64,000 nt of DNA from Sphingomonas nostoxanthinifaciens. Lineage in GTDB: Bacteria; Pseudomonadota; Alphaproteobacteria; Sphingomonadales; Sphingomonadaceae. The stretch is from positions 3,034,001 to 3,098,000 of the forward strand of contig NZ_CP082839.1 of the NCBI RefSeq assembly GCF_019930585.1. The letters run 5' to 3'. The notes beneath the pieces were generated by a model that made no database searches, was not told the DNA's origin, and was given only the letters and a program-made list of their open reading frames with translations. Below, in pieces: positions 59,826 to 64,000 of this stretch; the first letter of the stretch is position 1; each line of letters starts with the position of its first letter. Both the position numbers and the translations under genes were made by a program.

Positions 59826-59846
59826 ATGCCGGACTTGATCCGGCAT
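59826..59846. repeat. Short palindrome (family B core) after rlpA
   Basis: ATGCCGGA and TCCGGCAT flank a five-base loop, 11 bases after the rlpA stop. The sequence CATGCCGGACTTG repeats the left arm of the element at 19435, so the two are copies of one dispersed family. Confidence 0.65.
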
Positions 59847-59913
59847 CCCGCCTCTCACATCGAACGAATGCAGCGGGGCTCCAGATCAGGCCAGGGGCGA
59901 CGGTTCGCCAACG

Positions 59914-59942
59914 AAAAACGCCCGGGAGTTTCCTCCCGGGCG
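59914..59942 (-). terminator. Intrinsic terminator of glnA
   Basis: A perfect 10-bp GC stem (CGCCCGGGAG and complement, 59919-59942) with a four-base loop is followed on the minus strand by TTTTT, 27 bases after the glnA stop. A textbook Rho-independent terminator. Confidence 0.9.
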
Positions 59943-59968
59943 TCGTCTCGCTCCGGTGATGCCCGAAA

Positions 59969-61381
59969 TCAGGCCGAATAATACATGTCGAACTCGACCG
60001 GGCTCGGCGTCATCTCCCAGCGGGCGACCTCCGGCCACTTGAGCTCCATGTAGCTCTCGATCTGGTCTTCGGTGAACACGCCACCCTTGGTGAGGAAGGC
60101 GTGATCCGCGGCGAGGCTGTCGAGCGCCTCGCGCAGGCTGCCGCACACCGTCGGGATTTCCTTCAGCTCCTCCGGCGGCAGGTCGTACAGATTCTTGTCC
60201 ATCGCCTCGCCCGGATGGATCTTGTTCTCGATCCCGTCGAGGCCCGCCATCAGGATCGCCGCGTAGCAATAATAGGGGTTCGCCATCGCGTCGGGGAAGC
60301 GGAACTCGACGCGCTTCGCCTTGGCGCCCGCGCCGTACGGGATGCGGCACGAGGCCGAGCGGTTGCGCGCCGAATAGGCCAGCAGCACCGGCGCCTCATA
60401 GCCCGGCACCAGCCGCTTGTAGCTGTTGGTGGTCGGGTTGGTAAAGGCGTTGAGCGCCTTGGCATGCTTAATGACGCCGCCGATGAAGTAGAGGCAGGTG
60501 TCGCTCAGGCCCGCATAGCCGTTGCCGGCGAACAAAGGCGTGCCGCCGTCCCAGATCGACATGTGGGTGTGCATGCCCGATCCGTTGTCCTTGGCGATCG
60601 GCTTCGGCATGAAGGTGACGGTCTTGCCGTAGGCCTGCGCCACCTGCCACACGACATACTTGTAGATCTGCATGCGATCGGCGGTCGTCACAAGCGTGCC
60701 GAAGGTCAGGCCCAGCTCGTGCTGCGCGGCCGCGACCTCGTGGTGATGCTTGTCGCAGGGCAGGCCCATTTCGAGCATGGTCGAGACCATCTCGCCGCGG
60801 ATGTCGACGGCGCTGTCGACCGGCGCGACCGGGAAGTAGCCGCCCTTGGCGCGCGGACGGTGGGCAAGGTTGCCCGCCTCATATTCCTTGCCGGTATTGG
60901 TCGGCAGCTCGACATCGTCGATCTTGTAGTAGCTCTCGTTATACGTGTTATCGAACTGCACGTTGTCGAACATGAAGAATTCGGCTTCCGGCCCGACATA
61001 GACCGTGTCGCCGATGCCCAGCGTCTTGACGTAGGCTTCGGCGCGCTTGGCGGTCGAGCGCGGATCGCGGCTGTAAAGCTCGCCCGTCGAGGGCTCGACG
61101 ATGTCGCACACCAGGATCAGCATCGGCGTCGCCGAGAAGGGATCGATCCACACCGCGTCCAGATCCGGCTTCAGGATCATGTCGCTCTCGTTGATCGCCT
61201 TCCAGCCCTCGATCGAGGAGCCGTCGAACATGAAGCCGTCGTTGAGCTCGTCCTCGCCGACGACACCCGCGACCATGGTCAGGTGCTGCCACTTGCCCTT
61301 GGGATCGGTGAAGCGGAGATCGACCCACTCGATCTCCTTGTCCTTGATCATCTTGAGAACGTCGGACGCCGTGTTCGCCAT
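59969..61381 (-). CDS. glnA: Glutamine synthetase type I
   Basis: Assimilates ammonium onto glutamate with ATP; dodecameric cytosolic enzyme. The 470-residue protein has [17 protein letters not shown] near residue 50, the metal/ATP motif [16 protein letters not shown] near residue 265 and the tyrosine adenylylation site NLYDLPPEE near residue 400, so activity is controlled by GlnE-type adenylylation. It lies 68 bases downstream of glnB, and the pair ends in a strong terminator. Confidence 0.98.
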   Translation of the reverse strand: MANTASDVLKMIKDKEIEWVDLRFTDPKGKWQHLTMVAGVVGEDELNDGFMFDGSSIEGWKAINESDMILKPDLDAVWIDPFSATPMLILVCDIVEPSTGELYSRDPRSTAKRAEAYVKTLGIGDTVYVGPEAEFFMFDNVQFDNTYNESYYKIDDVELPTNTGKEYEAGNLAHRPRAKGGYFPVAPVDSAVDIRGEMVSTMLEMGLPCDKHHHEVAAAQHELGLTFGTLVTTADRMQIYKYVVWQVAQAYGKTVTFMPKPIAKDNGSGMHTHMSIWDGGTPLFAGNGYAGLSDTCLYFIGGVIKHAKALNAFTNPTTNSYKRLVPGYEAPVLLAYSARNRSASCRIPYGAGAKAKRVEFRFPDAMANPYYCYAAILMAGLDGIENKIHPGEAMDKNLYDLPPEELKEIPTVCGSLREALDSLAADHAFLTKGGVFTEDQIESYMELKWPEVARWEMTPSPVEFDMYYSA

Positions 61382-61449
61382 AGATTTGCCCTTCCCGCTA
61401 AGCCTTGAAAATGCGGCACGCTGGCCGCCTGCTGCCTTGTCCGTCGCGG

Positions 61450-61854
<405 letters not shown>

Positions 61855-61993
61855 GAACGGGGCGCGCAAGCGGCCAGCCTGCGCCCTGCCGAAACCATGC
61901 ACCGTCTGCCCGGAAACGATGCAGATTAAGGCGTTGGTGCCGCTTATTTCGGCAGGGCGATCATCCCGCCGCGGCAGCCCGGCGGCGACTCAC

Positions 61994-62569
61994 CTACTTG
62001 CGCGTGACGGTCAGTTCGATGCGGCGGTTGAGTTGGCGCCCGGCCTCGGTCGCATTGTCGCCGATGAAGTCGATCGGCCCGGCACCAACCGTGGAAATCC
62101 GCACCGGGCGGACGCCGCCTTGCTCGAGGAGCCCGGCCAGCTTCTTCGCGCGCGCGGTGGCGAGTGCGCGGTTGCGCTCGTCCGGACCGACATTGTCGGT
62201 ATAGCCGGTGATCGTGACCGTGACGTGCGGATAGGCGCGCAGGATCTGCACCAGCGCATACATGGTCTGCAGCGTTTCCGGTGTCGGCTCGCTCGCCCAC
62301 GGCTCGAACTCGCGTCCGACGAAGCGGAAGGTGCGTGGCGCCGGCTCCTTGGAGGCGAGGAACTGCGCGAGCTGTTCCTCGATCGAACCGGGATCGACCA
62401 CGATCGCGCTGTCGGGCAGCAGCAGGATGTGGCCCTTGGCCGGCGCCGCCGCCCGCGCTTCCCCTTCGGGCGCGACCGAGGGTGCCGGGCGACACCCGAT
62501 CGCGCCGACGGTCAGCGCAAAGGCCGCCAGCCCCGCCATACGGGCGATAGCATTCCGGCGCGCCGGCAC
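61994..62569 (-). CDS. OmpA-family peptidoglycan-associated lipoprotein
   Basis: A 191-residue outer-membrane protein from a GTG at 62569 (an ATG at 62611 is also in frame). The signal peptide ends with a lipobox-like AIGC (VGAIGCRPAP). An OmpA C-terminal domain follows (about 95-190) with VTITGYTDNVGPDERNRALATARAKKLAGLL and the terminal NRRIELTV, the residues that bind meso-diaminopimelate in peptidoglycan. About 20 residues between lipobox and domain are Ala/Pro-rich. It has no Tol/Pal neighbours, so it is not clearly Pal. Confidence 0.87.
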   Translation of the reverse strand: MPARRNAIARMAGLAAFALTVGAIGCRPAPSVAPEGEARAAAPAKGHILLLPDSAIVVDPGSIEEQLAQFLASKEPAPRTFRFVGREFEPWASEPTPETLQTMYALVQILRAYPHVTVTITGYTDNVGPDERNRALATARAKKLAGLLEQGGVRPVRISTVGAGPIDFIGDNATEAGRQLNRRIELTVTRK

Positions 62570-62744
62570 GACGCCACCTGCTGGCTTCGGATAACCGCGA
62601 TTCGGACGCATGCACCCTTATTACGGTTCCGACATGTCTCGACAATGACACGCGTGGGCGCGAAGTCGCTTTCATGCGCCCGATCGCAGGAACGGGCACG
62701 CGCCGCCTTATGTTCTGCCGTCTCATCCAATCGAGAGAATCGCG

Positions 62745-63293
62745 ATGCCGACCACGCCGAAAGCCCTGATCGTCGCCACCCACGGCTTCGAGCAATCCGA
62801 ACTGTTCGAGCCGCGCCGCGCGCTGCTCGATGCCGGCGTCGACGTCAGGCTCGCCAGTCTCGCGCTCGATCCCATCCAGGGGACGATCCTCGACGAGAAG
62901 GCCGATACGATCACGCCCGACGCTCTGATCGCCGACATGCGCGTCGACGATTTCGACATGCTGGTCCTGCCGGGCGGGGTCGCCAATCCGGACAAGCTGC
63001 GCACCGACGCGGCCACCGTCCGGCTGGTGCGCGACTTCATGGCCGCCGGCAAGCCGGTCGCCGCGATCTGCCACGGCCCGTGGCTGCTCGCCGAGGCCGA
63101 GGTGGTCGACGGGCGGACCGTCACGGCATGGCCGTCGATCCGCACCGACCTGCGCCACGCCGGGGCGACGGTGATCGACAAGGAGGTGGCGGTCGACGGC
63201 AACCTCATCACCAGCCGCCAGCCCGAGGATCTCCCGGCCTTCAACGCGGCCTTGCTCGCGGCGCTCGGCGTCGAGCAGCGCGCCGACGCCTAG
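62745..63293 (+). CDS. DJ-1/PfpI family class I glutamine amidotransferase-like protein
   Basis: A 182-residue protein with the DJ-1/PfpI/YajL fold. It starts MPTTPKALIVATHGFEQSELFEPRRALLDAG; the nucleophile elbow is PVAAICHGPWLLAEA (Cys near residue 106), with the glutamate near residue 15 (FEQSE) that lowers its pKa, as in PfpI/YhbO. Such proteins act as glyoxalases/deglycases or chaperones under stress; the precise activity is debated. It converges with phoH across 13 bases. Confidence 0.9.
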   Translation: MPTTPKALIVATHGFEQSELFEPRRALLDAGVDVRLASLALDPIQGTILDEKADTITPDALIADMRVDDFDMLVLPGGVANPDKLRTDAATVRLVRDFMAAGKPVAAICHGPWLLAEAEVVDGRTVTAWPSIRTDLRHAGATVIDKEVAVDGNLITSRQPEDLPAFNAALLAALGVEQRADA

Positions 63294-63306
63294 ATCTTCT
63301 TCACCT

Positions 63307-64000
63307 CTAGGCCGCGTCCGGGCCCTCATAGGCTTCGACGATCCGCCCGACGATCGGGTGACGCACCACGTCGGCCGCGCTGAAGCGGATGGTCGCGAGG
63401 CCTTCAACGCCCTCCAGCCGGTTGACCGCGTCGGCGAGGCCCGACTTGCCGATGTCGGGCAGATCGATCTGGCGCGGATCGCCGCACACCACCATCCGGC
63501 TGTTCTGGCCGAAGCGGGTGAGAAACATCTTCATCTGCGCGGGCGTGGTGTTCTGCGCCTCGTCGAGGATGATGAAGGCATCCGACAGGGTGCGGCCGCG
63601 CATGAAGGCGATCGGCGCGATCTCGATCTCGCCCGACGCGATGCGCCGCTCGACCTGCTCGGCCGGCAGCATGTCGTAGAGGGCGTCGTACAGCGGACGG
63701 AGATAGGGATCGACCTTCTCCTTCATGTCACCGGGCAGGAAGCCCAGCCGCTCGCCCGCCTCGACCGCGGGGCGCGACAGGATCAGCCGCTGCACCTGCC
63801 CCTGGATCAGCATCTGCACCGCCTGCGCGACCGCGACATAGGTCTTGCCGGTGCCTGCCGGCCCGAGCGCGAAAATCACGTCGGCCGAGGCCAGCGCATG
63901 CATGTAGCGCGTCTGGGTGGCGGAGCGCGGAACGATCGTCTTCTTGCGCGTCCGAATCATCACCGAGGGCGGCTGGCTGACGTCGGTGCGGATGATGCCC
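63307..64000 (-). CDS. phoH: PhoH family protein, 5' part outside window
   Basis: The C-terminal 230 or so codons of a PhoH/YbeZ-type ATPase; the frame continues past the right edge. Walker A GPAGTGKTYVAVAQAV, RLILSRPAVEAGERLGFLPGDMKEKVDPYLRPLYDAL and Walker B FIILDEAQNTTPAQMKMFLTRFG are visible, with VVCGDPRQIDLP after them. The ATG at 63963 is internal to the family. PhoH proteins are thought to act as RNA helicase-like partners of the YbeY endonuclease; ybeY would be expected just to the left, but convergent DJ-1 is there instead. Confidence 0.94.
   Translation of the reverse strand, partial: GIIRTDVSQPPSVMIRTRKKTIVPRSATQTRYMHALASADVIFALGPAGTGKTYVAVAQAVQMLIQGQVQRLILSRPAVEAGERLGFLPGDMKEKVDPYLRPLYDALYDMLPAEQVERRIASGEIEIAPIAFMRGRTLSDAFIILDEAQNTTPAQMKMFLTRFGQNSRMVVCGDPRQIDLPDIGKSGLADAVNRLEGVEGLATIRFSAADVVRHPIVGRIVEAYEGPDAA

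Noticed and set aside
61897..61923. NtrC operator upstream of glnB
   Set aside because: The TGCA half-sites are too far apart for the TGCACC-n5-GGTGCA consensus; kept only as a remark under the promoter.

Overview
The window is about 67% GC, gene-dense and free of mobile elements. It reads as chromosome from a Sphingomonas-like alphaproteobacterium (Sphingomonadaceae). Supporting signs are proteins ending in PEPxxWAMM sorting motifs, the cell-cycle proteins MipZ, DivK and CpdR, a split ATP synthase b/b' pair in an atpI-B-E-b'-b order, DUF3572 and DUF484 genes, and a complete lig-type protocatechuate 4,5-cleavage cluster. No phage, insertion sequence, CRISPR array or plasmid function was seen.

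Layout. 1-5.1 kb (minus): two small disordered proteins, then rpiA, tkt and a transaldolase/glucose-6-phosphate isomerase fusion, a non-oxidative pentose phosphate operon. 5.2-7.6 kb (plus): homoserine dehydrogenase and class II fructose-bisphosphatase. 7.6-12 kb (minus): a PEP-CTERM metalloprotease, tRNA-Val(CAC), HU and Lon. 12-18.3 kb: a TRIC-like channel, a two-repeat periplasmic protein of unknown function, an AIM24-family protein, xerC with DUF484, tgt and an EF-hand protein. 18.4-24.4 kb: glucokinase, the F0 sector of ATP synthase, radC and purB. 24.4-29.6 kb: a 57-residue protein, a PEP-CTERM-like protein, phosphomannomutase, mipZ coupled to a membrane J-domain protein, a Sel1-like protein and a PEP-CTERM gene broken by a stop codon.

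29.7-38.2 kb: a minus-strand run (DUF3572, HAD hydrolase, RidA, FemAB-like GNAT, acyltransferase), then divK, ppk2, a hydroxyacid dehydrogenase with yqgE, and a peroxiredoxin with AMP nucleosidase. 38.2-47.4 kb (plus) is the most specialised region. A LysR regulator with two DNA-binding domains is followed by a DUF1932 dehydrogenase, ligJ, ligA, ligB, ligC, an aldo/keto reductase, ligK, ligU and ligI. Together the lig genes take protocatechuate to pyruvate and oxaloacetate; the two extra oxidoreductases have no assigned step.

47.4-64 kb: a 50-residue coiled-coil ORF, tRNA-Val(GAC) with its terminator, cpdR, an N-formylglutamate amidohydrolase, a strong candidate alpha-r8/MmgR-type small RNA, SapC, a D-2-hydroxyglutarate dehydrogenase-like flavoprotein, an RhlE-type helicase, ahpC-ahpF, a 131-residue protein under a promoter with twin palindromes, a prolyl oligopeptidase, RlpA, glnB-glnA, an OmpA-like lipoprotein, a DJ-1/PfpI protein and the start of phoH.

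Most content is conserved core chromosome. The points most worth a second look are the small RNA, the tandem-HTH regulator with the extra oxidoreductases of the lig cluster, the twin-operator promoter at 56.8 kb, the nonsense-interrupted PEP-CTERM gene, and dispersed palindromes at gene ends. All calls come from reading the sequence; no database search was run.
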